DNA of 64,000 bases from Chloroflexota bacterium (GCA_016223085.1 JACRPS010000034.1:1-64000); one strand, 5' to 3'; shown: positions 17,399-27,398, counted from the stretch's first letter. Numbers and translations are program-made. Notes: generated by a model from the letters alone, not told the origin.

Positions 17399-19472
17399 AG
17401 ATCGTACCCACGTCCGGCTGGCTGGTATAGTGGATGCTGCCGCCGTGCAGCAGCACGCTGTCCCTGACGACGGCTAATCCCAGGCCGGTGCCTTCAATCG
17501 CGTCGGCATTGCTGCCGCGCTGGAACGGCTCAAACAGGTGTTCCTGATCTTCCGGCGGGATGCCGATGCCCTGGTCGCTAACCTGAAACACAATCCCGTC
17601 GCCATCCGAAAACACGTCAAGGCGAACTTCGCCGCCATCAGGCGAATATTTCACCGCGTTGGAGAGCAGATTCATCAGAATGTGGGTCAGCAGGCGTTCA
17701 TCCAGTTCCACTTCCCGATAATCGCGGTCGCTGCTGAACACGATCTGATGAGTCGGGCGGGCCGACTGGCGTACCAGCCCGATCAGGGTTTTGCAAAACT
17801 CATGCACGTTCATCGGCGCAGGCCGGAATTTGACCTTGCCGGCGCGCGCCTTGCTGAGCTTCAGCACATCTTCGATCATGTCCGCCATGCGCCGCACCTG
17901 CTTTTTAATCTCGTGCAGGTGTTCGATCTGCCGTCCAATGGGCAGCCGTTCACGGTAGTGTTCCAGCAGGTCACTGGACGACTGAATGACGGCCAGCGGC
18001 GTGCGGAATTCGTGCGAAATGGTGTTGATGAACTGCTCCCGCAGTTCCACCAGTTCGCGTTCCTTCTGGATTTGCAGATAGAGCATCTCGGCTTTCAGGC
18101 GTTCTTCTTCCAGCAGGCGGCGCTCGGTGGTGTCCCGCAGCGATACCAGCACTGCCTGTCCCTGTTCCCAGGGGATGAGAGTCGCCATCCAGTCCATCGG
18201 GCAGACGGTGCCGTTGGCGCGCAGGAAATCCAGCGTTCCCAAATGTGTTTCAACACTTTGCACACTGCGCAGCCAGGCTTGACAGGTGATATCGTTACCA
18301 CCCGGCAGCAGGCGGGCGATAGGCTGGCCGATAACGTCGGTTTCGGCATAACCGAGCAGGGCGCTGACGGCGTAGTTCACGTTCCGTATCATCCCGTCTT
18401 CATCCATAATCAGGATGATGTCTGGCGATTCGCTGAAGATGGCGCGGAACTTCTGCTCCTCGGCGCGGGCGGCGGCTTCGGCGCGGCGGCGTTCCAGCAG
18501 CTCGGCCTGCACCTGCTGGTACAGCGCCGCGTTTTTGCTGGCGATGGCAACATGCGCGGCCAGGGACTCGACCAGCCACAGATCGGAGTCAGTGTAAGCG
18601 TCCTTGCGGGCGCTGAATACCTGGATCATACCGACCACTGCCGCTTCCAGCTTCATCGGCACGATGATCGCCGCCCCCGGAAGGTCGGCATTCTCTTCTT
18701 CCTGCCGGGAAAGATCGTCGAGCTTCACCACGCCGTCGTGGTTGTACCGGTAACGGTTGACCGACGTGCGGGAGTGGGCGCGAAAATCGTTCAGCAGCAG
18801 CGACTGGCCGGTGCGAATGGCAACGCTCTGTGTACCGCGCCCTTCCGGCCCCAACGGTACGGGCGGCAGCGTGTCAGGGTCCTGAACCCGGCCTTCATAA
18901 CGCAGATGAACGCAGCGGATGAGGTTATCGTCTGGCGTAAAGCGGGACACGATCAGACTGTCACAATCCATAACGCCAGCGATCACCCGGTACAGTGTGT
19001 CATAAATCGCATCCAGATCAAGCGTTTGGCTCAACTGCTGACCGGCTTCGTGCAGCAGACGTAGTTCCTCGGTGCGCTTGCGCAGGGCGGCTTCCGCCAG
19101 GGTGCGTTCGGTGATGTCGTGGATGACGGAATAGAGCAGAACCTGACCGAGGATATGGATCGGCACGGAGTGGACTTCAACCGTACGAATGTCGCCGGAG
19201 GCGATCCGGTGGGGAAACACGAAGTAGTTTTGGTTCCTGGTGGCGGCAAAGGCCATATTCTGCCGGATTTGCTCCGGCGGCAGCGTGTTGAGATCGGTGA
19301 TTTTAAGCGACCGGAATTGTTCCCGGCTGTAGCCATAGAAGCTACACGCTGCCGGATTGGCATCCACAATGCTGCCGTCAGCCGGGTCCAGCAGCAGCAT
19401 CATGGCGGTATGTTCTTCGAACATCTGGCGATAACGCAGATCGCTGCCGGAAGACGATTCAACCATAACCAT
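17361..19472 (-). CDS. PAS-GAF-PAS sensor histidine kinase
   Basis: A 703-residue soluble two-component kinase. Order: PAS (about 9-125, with ANPAACSFYGYSREQF), GAF (about 145-320), a short coiled-coil linker, a second PAS (about 340-460, NVNYAVSALLGYAETDVIG), then HisKA with the phospho-accepting His487 in SHEFRTPL. The ATPase domain has the N box (NLLSNAVKYSPDGG), G1 (DQGIGIPPED) and G2 (GTGLGLAVV). There is no membrane segment and no receiver domain, and no response regulator gene is adjacent, so it is an orphan cytoplasmic sensor. All kinase motifs are intact. The 3' end overlaps the convergent glycosyltransferase gene by 38 nt. Confidence 0.93.
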   Translation of the reverse strand: MVMVESSSGSDLRYRQMFEEHTAMMLLLDPADGSIVDANPAACSFYGYSREQFRSLKITDLNTLPPEQIRQNMAFAATRNQNYFVFPHRIASGDIRTVEVHSVPIHILGQVLLYSVIHDITERTLAEAALRKRTEELRLLHEAGQQLSQTLDLDAIYDTLYRVIAGVMDCDSLIVSRFTPDDNLIRCVHLRYEGRVQDPDTLPPVPLGPEGRGTQSVAIRTGQSLLLNDFRAHSRTSVNRYRYNHDGVVKLDDLSRQEEENADLPGAAIIVPMKLEAAVVGMIQVFSARKDAYTDSDLWLVESLAAHVAIASKNAALYQQVQAELLERRRAEAAARAEEQKFRAIFSESPDIILIMDEDGMIRNVNYAVSALLGYAETDVIGQPIARLLPGGNDITCQAWLRSVQSVETHLGTLDFLRANGTVCPMDWMATLIPWEQGQAVLVSLRDTTERRLLEEERLKAEMLYLQIQKERELVELREQFINTISHEFRTPLAVIQSSSDLLEHYRERLPIGRQIEHLHEIKKQVRRMADMIEDVLKLSKARAGKVKFRPAPMNVHEFCKTLIGLVRQSARPTHQIVFSSDRDYREVELDERLLTHILMNLLSNAVKYSPDGGEVRLDVFSDGDGIVFQVSDQGIGIPPEDQEHLFEPFQRGSNADAIEGTGLGLAVVRDSVLLHGGSIHYTSQPDVGTIFTVRLPAAAATC

Positions 19473-19585
19473 TTACGCATCTCTATCGGTTGGGCTACGT
19501 TCCAATTTTAATCGAATTCTTTCTTGCACAATATAACGATTTTCGCCAGTGGGTGAATCCCGCGTCCTGAATTCAACCTGCCCCA

Positions 19586-19594
19586 TGCTATAAT
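19586..19594 (+). promoter_or_regulatory. Candidate extended -10 promoter of tsaD
   Basis: TGCTATAAT gives a consensus -10 hexamer with the TGN extension, 29 nt before the tsaD start codon. The matching -35 (CCTGAA) is poor, which is common for extended -10 promoters. Confidence 0.5.
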
Positions 19595-19623
19595 GCGTCT
19601 GGCAGGCAGAAAGGTGTTAACCC

Positions 19624-20688
19624 ATGACGTACATCCTCGGTATTGAAACCTCGTGCGACGAAACCGCCGCCTCGGTGGTGCTGGATGGCAAAACCATTGT
19701 CTCGAACATCGTCGCTTCGCAGATTGATCTGCACGCCAGGTATGGCGGCGTGTTCCCGGAACTGGCATCGCGCGCGCATGTGGAAGCGATTGGCGCGGTG
19801 GTGGAGCAGGCGGTCCACGACGCCGGCATCGGCTTCGACAGGCTGGACGCCATCGCCGTGACGCGCGGCCCCGGTCTGGTGGGGTCGCTGCTGGTGGGTG
19901 TAAATTACGCCAAAGGGCTGGCGCTGGCGACCGGCAAACCGCTGCTGGGCGTCAACCATCTGGAAGGCCACGTGTATTCGCTGTGGCTGACCGAACCCAG
20001 CCGCGAGATCAAATTCCCGGTGGTGATTTTGATCGTGTCCGGCGGGCACACCGAACTGCTGCTGATGGAAGATCACGGCCAGTACGAACGGCTGGGCGGC
20101 ACGCTGGACGACGCGGCGGGTGAGGCGTTTGACAAGGTGGGGCGGCTGCTGGGGCTGCCGTTCCCCGGCGGGCCGAACATCGAACGGGCGGCGCAGATGG
20201 GCAACGCGGTCGCCTTCAGGTTCCCGCGCGCCAAACGTGACGAGAGCTACGATTTTAGCTTCTCCGGCCTCAAAACGGCGGTGATGCGCGAGGTGATTGT
20301 GCCCTCCGCCAGCGGCGATACCCGCAGCCGCCGCGCCGACAAAGCGCCGCCGAAGCTGCGCTCGGACGTGTCCATCAGCGACGTGGCCGCCAGCTTCCAG
20401 GAGGCGCTGGCAAGCGCGCTGGTGGATAAAACCGTGCGCGCCGCCAAGTCCTACAACGCGACCGAAATCCTGATGGCGGGCGGCGTGAGCGCCAATCAGG
20501 CGCTGCGCCAGAAGATGCGCGCCGAGTCCAGCCTGCCGGTGCGTTACCCGCCGCTGCATCTGTGTACCGACAACGCCGCCATGATCGCCGCCGCCGGCCA
20601 TTACCGCTTCCAGGCCGGGCTGCGGAACAAGCTCGACATGGACGTGAAGCCGATGTGGCCGCTGACGAGTGATGCTTATGAAAAATGA
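19624..20688 (+). CDS. tsaD: tRNA threonylcarbamoyltransferase TsaD
   Basis: The 354-residue catalytic subunit that transfers the threonylcarbamoyl group to A37 of ANN-decoding tRNAs (t6A), working with TsaB and TsaE. The N-terminal ILGIETSCDETAASVV, the metal-binding NHLEGHVYS, the ATP-binding VSGGHTELLL and GEAFDKVGRLLGLPFPGG are all standard. A loop of roughly 20 residues (SASGDTRSRRADKAPP) is inserted before the DVAASFQEAL helix and is longer than in most family members. It appears to be monocistronic; tsaB and tsaE are not in the window. A universal gene and a good phylogenetic marker. Confidence 0.97.
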   Translation: MTYILGIETSCDETAASVVLDGKTIVSNIVASQIDLHARYGGVFPELASRAHVEAIGAVVEQAVHDAGIGFDRLDAIAVTRGPGLVGSLLVGVNYAKGLALATGKPLLGVNHLEGHVYSLWLTEPSREIKFPVVILIVSGGHTELLLMEDHGQYERLGGTLDDAAGEAFDKVGRLLGLPFPGGPNIERAAQMGNAVAFRFPRAKRDESYDFSFSGLKTAVMREVIVPSASGDTRSRRADKAPPKLRSDVSISDVAASFQEALASALVDKTVRAAKSYNATEILMAGGVSANQALRQKMRAESSLPVRYPPLHLCTDNAAMIAAAGHYRFQAGLRNKLDMDVKPMWPLTSDAYEK

Positions 20689-20849
20689 GACGAAACAGCT
20701 TGATTTTTCACAGGTTGGTTAAGAACTGGGGGTACAATGGGTGATCGTTTGCAAAAAAAGCTGCTTCTGGTCAAAATAGATAACGGGAAACATTGCTATC
20801 AGGCGATGTTTAAAAACGCAATCTTATATATTTTAGGAGCACGTACATC

Positions 20850-22154
20850 ATGAGAAAATCCTTGACTTTGATTGGTCTTTTTATGGTGGCTATCGCACTT
20901 CTCAGTGCAGGCTTCGTAACGGCGCAAGATGAGGCCCTGGTTGCAGGCGTCTCTGATGCCTATGCAGGAACGGAAGTGCGTCTGATTTTCGCCAACCATC
21001 CCTGGAACAATGCCATTCAGCGGCTCCTGCCGCAGTTCGAGCAGGCCAGTGGTATCACGCTCCGTGTGGAAAGTTACTTTGAAGATCAACTCTCCCAGCG
21101 TCTTCAGATTGGTTTAACCAGCGGCAACACCCAGGCCGATGCTTTTATGTTCCGTCCTTTGCAGGAGGGTCGGTTATTTGCGTCGAATGGGTGGCTGGCC
21201 GATCTGAGCGAGTACGTTACTGCCGATGAAGATTGGAATTGGGAAGATTTCCAGGAAGCAGCGCGTGATACGGTGACGTTCGCCGACGTTGTGTACGGGA
21301 TACCGATTGTCACCGAGCGCGAAATGCTTTACTACCGCCGGGATATTTTTGAGGAAAATGGTTTGCAGCCTCCGCAAACGCTCGACGAACTTGAGCAAAT
21401 CGCAGCCCAACTCCACAATCCTGATGAGGAGTTTTATGGTGTGGTGGTTCGTGGACGGCGTAGCCCGGCGGTTACCCAGTTCAGTAGCTTCCTGTACAGC
21501 TTCGGTGGTGAGTGGATAACCGAGGAGGGTCAATCCGGCCTGGATTCTGAGGAAGCTTTACAGGCGTACACCTATTACGGCAATCTGCTCCGCAATTACG
21601 GCCCCCCTGGCGTAACCAATATGAGCTGGCCTGAAGCGCTGGCTCTGTTCCAGCAAGGGCGCGTTGCGATGTGGTTAGACGCGGACGTATTCTACGCGAA
21701 TGTGATTGATCCAACCCAATCGGTTGTCGCGGATACTACTGGTTTTGCACCGTTCCCGGAAGGGCCAGCGGGCGCAAACAACTACAATGTAACTTCGTGG
21801 GGATTGGGCATGAACGCGGCTTCTGAAGTCAAGGACGCCGCCTGGGAATTCCTCAAGTGGGCTACGAGCAAGCCCGTAGTCCTGGCCCTCCAGCAACAGG
21901 GGACGCCGGGTGCGCGAGCTTCGGTCTGGGCAATGCCAGAAGGACTGGAGCACTTCCCTGAAGATTACGCTGAAGTTGTCCAGCTTCAGGCGGGACGAGG
22001 CGTCGGCCACGATCGTCCACTCGTGATTCGGGTAGGTGAGGCCCGTGACATCGTGGGTGCACCGATTGTAGTCGGTATCGAGGGTGGTGACGTGACAGCA
22101 GCAGTGCAAGAGGCGCACGACACCTTTAACGCTTTCCTTGAGGCAGGTGGTTAA
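20850..22154 (+). CDS. ABC transporter sugar-binding protein
   Basis: A 434-residue extracellular solute-binding protein, family 1. A classical signal peptide (MRKSLTLIGLFMVAIALLSA, cleavage probably after VTAQ) lacks a lipobox. The mature protein shows family features: EQASGITLRVESYFEDQLSQRL near the N-terminus and VTSWGLGMNA late in the domain. AGGAG lies 10 nt before the ATG. Two permease genes follow at once, so the three form an importer, most likely for a sugar or oligosaccharide (substrate inferred from the family only). Base use is more AT-rich and codon choice more even than in neighbouring genes, which may point to acquisition by transfer. Confidence 0.92.
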   Translation: MRKSLTLIGLFMVAIALLSAGFVTAQDEALVAGVSDAYAGTEVRLIFANHPWNNAIQRLLPQFEQASGITLRVESYFEDQLSQRLQIGLTSGNTQADAFMFRPLQEGRLFASNGWLADLSEYVTADEDWNWEDFQEAARDTVTFADVVYGIPIVTEREMLYYRRDIFEENGLQPPQTLDELEQIAAQLHNPDEEFYGVVVRGRRSPAVTQFSSFLYSFGGEWITEEGQSGLDSEEALQAYTYYGNLLRNYGPPGVTNMSWPEALALFQQGRVAMWLDADVFYANVIDPTQSVVADTTGFAPFPEGPAGANNYNVTSWGLGMNAASEVKDAAWEFLKWATSKPVVLALQQQGTPGARASVWAMPEGLEHFPEDYAEVVQLQAGRGVGHDRPLVIRVGEARDIVGAPIVVGIEGGDVTAAVQEAHDTFNAFLEAGG

Positions 22155-22280
22155 GGTTCTGAGCCAGACAGCGGTGGGATGTGTAAGACCGCATCCCACC
22201 GCCTATCTAAAACTCCCTTCCACGCTGGACTGTTGCAGTCCCTTCAATAATCCTCCAGGATATGATGGTTATTAAGTTTC

Positions 22281-23186
22281 ATGACCCCTTCATCACGTAT
22301 TTCAGCCACCGACATCAATAAATGGGTGTGGTTATTATTTGTCCTGCCCGCCGTTGTGTTCGTCCTGCTCATGATTATATTCCCCATCGCTTATACGGTA
22401 CATCTCAGTCTGCACGAATGGAGCGGGTCAGCGACGCGCCCACCGACCCCTGTACAGTTCGGCAATTACGAAAATCTGCTTACACGCGACCCGCGCTTTG
22501 GTGAGGCAGTTCTTCGTACATTTCAGTTTACGGGTATTGCCGTTGCGGTTGAACTGGGGCTGGGACTTGGTATTGCGCTGCTGATTAACGGCCCATTTCT
22601 GGGGCATGGGATCGTCCGAGCATTGGTATTGCTGCCGATGGTGGCTACCCCGGTGGCAATCGCAATGGCCTGGTTGTTGATGTTTCAGCCGACAATCGGC
22701 CTGTTTAACGGGATATTGAAAACACTGGGTCTGCCGCCCCAGATGTGGATTGGGTCACAAGACCAGGCGTTAGGTAGCTTAATCCTGGTAGATGTGTGGC
22801 AGTGGACGCCGATGATGGTGCTTATTCTGCTGGCAGGGCTGACGACATTACCCTCTGAGCCTTTTGAAGCTGCACGTGTAGATGGAGCGAGCGCGTGGCA
22901 GCGGTTTTTCTACATGACCTTACCACTATTATTTCCGACGATGATTGCAGCCGTCCTGTTACGCTCGATAGACGCGCTTAAAACTTTCGACATCATCTAC
23001 ACGATGACGCGAGGTGGCCCAGGCTTTGCGACAGAAACGATTAACATCTACGGTTATGTCCTGGCTTTTGAGTATTTTCGTCTAGGTAATGCGTCCAGTC
23101 TTTTGGTCGTGTTTTTTGCGATTGTGCTCGGCATCAGCCTGTTCTTTGTGCAGATTCGTAAGCGTTGGGGAGCGACCTACGAATGA
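22281..23186 (+). CDS. ABC sugar permease, MalF/UgpA type
   Basis: A 301-residue inner-membrane permease with six hydrophobic helices. The cytoplasmic coupling loop is EAARVDGASAWQRFFYMTLP, the standard EAA motif that contacts the ATPase. The N-terminus WVWLLFVLPAVVFVLLMIIF is the first helix. It pairs with the following permease, whose start codon overlaps this stop. No ATPase gene is present, so the importer probably uses a shared ATPase encoded elsewhere, as many CUT1 systems do. Confidence 0.93.
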   Translation: MTPSSRISATDINKWVWLLFVLPAVVFVLLMIIFPIAYTVHLSLHEWSGSATRPPTPVQFGNYENLLTRDPRFGEAVLRTFQFTGIAVAVELGLGLGIALLINGPFLGHGIVRALVLLPMVATPVAIAMAWLLMFQPTIGLFNGILKTLGLPPQMWIGSQDQALGSLILVDVWQWTPMMVLILLAGLTTLPSEPFEAARVDGASAWQRFFYMTLPLLFPTMIAAVLLRSIDALKTFDIIYTMTRGGPGFATETINIYGYVLAFEYFRLGNASSLLVVFFAIVLGISLFFVQIRKRWGATYE

Positions 23187-24076
23187 GCGGTGTAAAATCA
23201 CAACCCATCCAGGCTTCACTCGGTCAAGCTGAAAAACATGCCGCGCAGCGAAATCGCTCTGCGCTCATGATTTCGCTGGGTATCCTTCGTTATGTGCTCG
23301 TTATTGTGGTGGTTGTGGTACTCGTCTTTCCCTTCGCCTGGATGCTGTTAAGCTCGTTCAAAAATCAGATTGACATCACCACCAGCCGTAATCTGTTAAG
23401 TTTCACCCCAACGCTGAACAACTATCGCAACGTGTTCGAGCAGCAAAACTATCTGTTATTTTTGTTCAATAGTTTGCTGGTCGCATCGGCATCTACTTTT
23501 TTCTCACTGGTACTGGGGCTACCCGCTGCCTATGCTATCGCCCACAACAAACGGATGACCTGGTTCGGTGTCGTCCTTTTGACAGCGCGCATCATTCCTG
23601 GCATCACGTTTTTAATTCCCTGGTATATTATTTTCGGACAGTTGAAGCTGCTGGGTTCGTACTGGGCACTTATCCTCAGTCACATGCTTGTTGGGCTTCC
23701 GTTCATTGCCTGGGTGATGATTCCATTCTTCGAAAGTCTGCCGCGCGAACTCGATGAATCGGCGCTGATTGATGGCGCATCGCGGTTTGGGGCTTTCTTC
23801 CGCATTGCGTTGCCGCTGGCCGTGCCAGGCATCATTACCGCCGCTATCATGGCTTTCATTTTCTCCTGGAACAACTTTATGTTCTCGCTGGTGCTGGCGG
23901 GAGATGAGACCAAAACCCTGCCAATCGCCATTTTCAATTTCCTATCCTATTCGAGCGTTGATTGGGGCGGACTGATGGCAGCGGCGGTTGTCATTACCCT
24001 ACCCGTACTGATTGTAACCCTCTTTGTGCAACGCTATATTGTTGCCGGATTAGTCGCCGGGGCGGTAAAAGGCTGA
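23183..24076 (+). CDS. ABC sugar permease, MalG/UgpE type
   Basis: A 297-residue permease with six helices and the coupling loop ELDESALIDGASRFGAFFRI. The ATG overlaps the preceding TGA (ATGA), a sign of translational coupling; GGGGAG lies just upstream. The frame is open 18 nt further upstream, but the overlap start is the natural one. It ends in the GLVAGAVKG C-terminus typical of MalG-like proteins. Confidence 0.93.
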   Translation: MSGVKSQPIQASLGQAEKHAAQRNRSALMISLGILRYVLVIVVVVVLVFPFAWMLLSSFKNQIDITTSRNLLSFTPTLNNYRNVFEQQNYLLFLFNSLLVASASTFFSLVLGLPAAYAIAHNKRMTWFGVVLLTARIIPGITFLIPWYIIFGQLKLLGSYWALILSHMLVGLPFIAWVMIPFFESLPRELDESALIDGASRFGAFFRIALPLAVPGIITAAIMAFIFSWNNFMFSLVLAGDETKTLPIAIFNFLSYSSVDWGGLMAAAVVITLPVLIVTLFVQRYIVAGLVAGAVKG

Positions 24077-24255
24077 GCAGTCGTTATCGTGCCGGAACCC
24101 GCAGGAATTGTCATAGACCCTTTGACCGGCCACAAAGCGGATGGCCGCCGACCTCGAATTGGATTGCCTTAGGTCTATCCACAGCCCGCAAATTCCACGA
24201 CACTCATACAATCAGTTTTGATCCTGTAGCGAAATCCGGTTAGAAAGGGGTCGTG

Positions 24256-25604
24256 ATGATGCGGGAATTACTCCAATCGGCTGCCGCGCGGGCCAGCACC
24301 TACCTCGAAAATCTGGACAGCCGCAGCGTTGCGCCCTCGCCACAGGCGCTGGCACGGCTGGCGGAACTGGACGAAGTCCTGCCCGATCAGCCCTGTGATG
24401 CGGAAAGCGTTCTTGCGCTGCTGGACGAGACCGGCTCACCGGCCACCGTCGCTACCGCCGGCAGCCGGTTCTTTGGGTTCGTGGTTGGCGGCTCGCTCCC
24501 GGCAACCCTCGCGGCCAACTGGTTAGCCGGGGCGTGGGATCAGAATGCGGGGATAATCGCCCTATCGCCCACTGCGGCCAAACTGGAAGCCGTCGCCATG
24601 AGCTGGCTGCTGGCCGTGCTGGGGCTGCCAGCCGGCGCCGGCGTCGGGTTTGTCACCTGTGCGACGACCGCTAACTTTACCGCGCTGGCGGCGGCCCGCC
24701 ATGCCCTGCTGCAACAGGCGGGCTGGGATGTTGAAGCACAGGGCCTGTTTGGCGCGCCGCCGATTACGGTCATTGTCGGCGACGAGGTGCATGTCAGCGT
24801 CCTGAAGGCGCTGATGCTGCTGGGGTTGGGGCGCGACCGGGTGGTGCGCGTGCCGGTGGATGGACAGGGGCGAATGCGGGCGGACGCGCTGCCAAAGATG
24901 GCCGGGCCGACCATCGTTTGTATTCAGGCGGGCAATGTTAATACGGGGGCGTTTGACCCGGCCAGTGAAATCTGTGCTGCTGCCCACGAAGCCGGCGCGT
25001 GGGTGCACGTGGATGGCGCATTCGGGCTGTGGGCAGCGGTGTCACCCAGGTACGACTATCTGACAGATGGCGTTGCCGATGCCGACTCCTGGGCAACCGA
25101 CGCGCACAAGTGGCTAAACGTGCCTTATGACAGCGGGTTGGTCATCTGCCGCCATGCTAACATCTCCGGGCGGCGATGTCGGTCAGTGCCGCTTATCTGG
25201 TGCAGACCGCCAACCGCGAGCCGGACGATTATACGCCGGAGTTTTCGCGGCGGCCGCGTGGAGTCGAGGTATGGGCGGCTTTACGGTCGCTTGGCCGGGC
25301 AGGTTTGGCCGACCTGATCGAACGTACCTGCCGCCATGCCCGAAGGTTTGCGGAGGGCTTGCAGGGTGCGGGTTACACAGTTCTGAACGATGTTGTCCTG
25401 AATCAGGTGCTGGTCTCGTTTGGTGATGCGGACACCACGCGCCGGGTAATTGCTGCCCTGCAAGCCGAGGGAACGTGCTGGTGTGGGGGAACGGTGTGGC
25501 AGGGGCAGGCCGCCATGCGGATTAGCGTGTCATCTTGGGCCACGACGGAGGCAGATGTGGAGCGGAGTCTGGAGGCAATCATTCGTGTGGCTAGATCACA
25601 GTAA
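24256..25604 (+). pseudogene. PLP-dependent group II decarboxylase, frameshifted
   Basis: About 450 residues when the frame is restored. The first part (to about 25158) carries NTGAFDPASEI, HVDGAFGLWAA and the PLP-lysine motif DAHKWLNVPYDSGL, all typical of aromatic amino acid/glutamate-type decarboxylases. At the segment reading RHA the frame breaks; the other frame then continues with LRAAMSVSAAYLVQ and runs to the normal C-terminus at 25604. Restoring one base near 25158-25160 gives RHA-x-HLRAAMSVSAAYL without a gap, so a single-nucleotide deletion explains everything. It may be a true recent inactivation or an assembly error. AAAGGGG precedes the chosen ATG. Substrate cannot be assigned. 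Confidence 0.85.
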
Positions 25605-25699
25605 GGGGAATTCGTTGACGAAACCACCCCTACCGATTCCGCACGTGTCCGGTACAATTCCAGGCGTTTTGGACGAGGATAGGAAAGCGAAACGCCTGC

Positions 25700-26446
25700 A
25701 TGGACCTATACATCATCCGGCATGGACAATCTACCAATAACGTCATTGGCGACTCCAGCGCCGATTATGAGGCCCGCCGCGAAGCTGACCCGCCGCTGAC
25801 CGATCTGGGCAAGCAGCAGGCGGAAGCGGTGGCGCGCTACCTGGCAGAGGGTGAGAATCTGGAAGCGTGGGCGGAACTGCCACAGTCGCAGCGGCAGGAC
25901 GTGCCGCGCGGCTTCGGTCTGACGCACCTATACGCCAGCCCGATGCTGCGGGCGCTGCAAACGGCACAGCCCATCGCCCGCGCTTTTGGTCTGCCGGTGG
26001 AAGTCTGGATTGAACTGCACGAACACGGCGGCATGTATATCGAATACCCGGACGAGCGCGGCGTGATCGGTCACAGCGGGCGGCGGCGGTCGGAAATCCA
26101 GCAGGATTTCCCCGATTACGTGCTGCCCGACGAGCTGACCGAGGAAGGCTGGTGGAATCCGGCCAACCTGCGCGAGGACATCACCGGCGCGTATGCCCGT
26201 GCCATGCGGGTGGCGGCGGCGCTGCGCCGGCGCGCCAGCACGCAGGAACGAATCGCGCTGGTGACACACGGCACGTTCGCCGAGTGTCTCATCAAGGCGC
26301 TGCTGAACATGCTACCGTCGCCGGATATACGGACATATCTGTACAACACCAGCGTGTCGCATATCCATTTTTACCCCAGCGGTAACCGCATCACCCTACG
26401 CTATATCAACCGGGTGCAGCACCTGCCGCCGGAGATGGTGTCATAG
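25700..26446 (+). CDS. Histidine phosphatase family protein
   Basis: A 248-residue soluble phosphatase of the phosphoglycerate mutase-like superfamily. The catalytic RHG motif is at the very start (LYIIRHGQSTNN), with the downstream TDLGKQQAEAVARYL, ASPMLRALQTAQPIA and second histidine (VTHGTFAECLI). A long insertion (about 105-160, containing EHGGMYIEYPDERG) sits where the variable lid is found. The substrate could be a sugar phosphate, a cofactor precursor or a phosphoprotein; sequence alone does not decide. It stands alone between the decarboxylase remnant and a membrane protein. Confidence 0.88.
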   Translation: MDLYIIRHGQSTNNVIGDSSADYEARREADPPLTDLGKQQAEAVARYLAEGENLEAWAELPQSQRQDVPRGFGLTHLYASPMLRALQTAQPIARAFGLPVEVWIELHEHGGMYIEYPDERGVIGHSGRRRSEIQQDFPDYVLPDELTEEGWWNPANLREDITGAYARAMRVAAALRRRASTQERIALVTHGTFAECLIKALLNMLPSPDIRTYLYNTSVSHIHFYPSGNRITLRYINRVQHLPPEMVS

Positions 26447-26548
26447 AATCTCGCTTTGTCACCCGAATCTCATGTAGATTCGCGTAGATTTTGCACGCCT
26501 GCCTGCGTTACAATCGAACGTGGCTCAGTTGCCGGTCACCCGTTTTTT

Positions 26549-26583
26549 GACTGACGACTGCTGACTGACGACTGTAGACTGAA
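26549..26583. repeat. Heptamer tandem array, five GACTGNN units
   Basis: GACTGAC, GACTGCT, GACTGAC, GACTGTA and GACTGAA in strict 7-nt register. This is the reverse complement of the arrays at 2903 and 4744, but the next gene here runs rightward, so the orientation relative to the downstream gene is the same. It ends 21 nt before the start codon. Confidence 0.88.
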
Positions 26584-26604
26584 AACGGATAACCAGAGGC
26601 TTCT

Positions 26605-27387
26605 ATGCTATCCCTCCCCTTCATCCTGTCGGTCATCAGCACCGTGACCAGCGGCCTGTTCGCGGCGCTGGTGCTGCGGCGCTGGTGGCAGAAACGCCGC
26701 GACGGCCATCCCGCGCCGCACCTGCTGGCGTGGGGCATCGGTATGGTGATGTACTTCGTCGGTACGCTGGCACAGGTGGTGCTGACGCTGACGTGGAGTC
26801 CGCTGTTTTTTGCATTTTGGTACTGGTGCGGCGCGCTGATGACGGCGGCCTGGCTCGGTCAGGGCACGGTTTATCTGCTGTGGCGCAGGGGCAACGTCGC
26901 CCGCAACCTGCAAATGGCGCTGATTCTGGTCGGTGTGATGACGCTGCCCTGGACGCTGTTCCTGACTGAGTTCAACGAAGCGGCCTGGAAGCCCGGCGCG
27001 GACATGACCCAGCTTTACCGCGACCACGTGGACGAAAACGGCGTGGTTCAGCCGGGCATCATGGCAGGCGAATCGCGGGGGACGGTGCGCTTCTTCTCGC
27101 CAATTATGAATGTGTGGGGCACGATTGCGCTGGTTGGCGGCGCGATTTATTCGGCCTACCTGTTCCGCCGCAAGCAGATTTTACGTAACCGCATGATCGG
27201 TAACTGGCTGATCGCGCTGGGGGGGCTGATGCCGGCGCTGGGCGGCGCGCTGATTCGCCTGGGCGACCCGTCGTTTAAATACACGGGAGAGATGCTCGGC
27301 GCGGTTTTGCTTTTCGCCGGTTTCCTGCTGGCGACGCAGGCCGCCGACGAACTGCGCGAACAGCGCCGCGCGCCCGCCGTGAGTTAG
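26605..27387 (+). CDS. Seven-helix membrane protein of unknown function
   Basis: A 260-residue integral membrane protein with about seven hydrophobic segments, the first at the very N-terminus (LPFILSVISTVTSGLFAALV). A roughly 55-residue polar loop between helices 4 and 5 contains FNEAAWKPGADMTQLYRDHV. No family motif is recognised. The next gene encodes another small membrane protein and then comes the probable selenoprotein, all on the same strand; a functional link is possible but unproven. Confidence 0.7.
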   Translation: MLSLPFILSVISTVTSGLFAALVLRRWWQKRRDGHPAPHLLAWGIGMVMYFVGTLAQVVLTLTWSPLFFAFWYWCGALMTAAWLGQGTVYLLWRRGNVARNLQMALILVGVMTLPWTLFLTEFNEAAWKPGADMTQLYRDHVDENGVVQPGIMAGESRGTVRFFSPIMNVWGTIALVGGAIYSAYLFRRKQILRNRMIGNWLIALGGLMPALGGALIRLGDPSFKYTGEMLGAVLLFAGFLLATQAADELREQRRAPAVS

Positions 27388-27398
27388 TTACGAGCAAC

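Noticed and set aside
24256-25604. Programmed ribosomal frameshift in the decarboxylase
   Set aside because: No slippery heptamer is present at the junction, and this enzyme family has no such mechanism; a one-base deletion explains the break.
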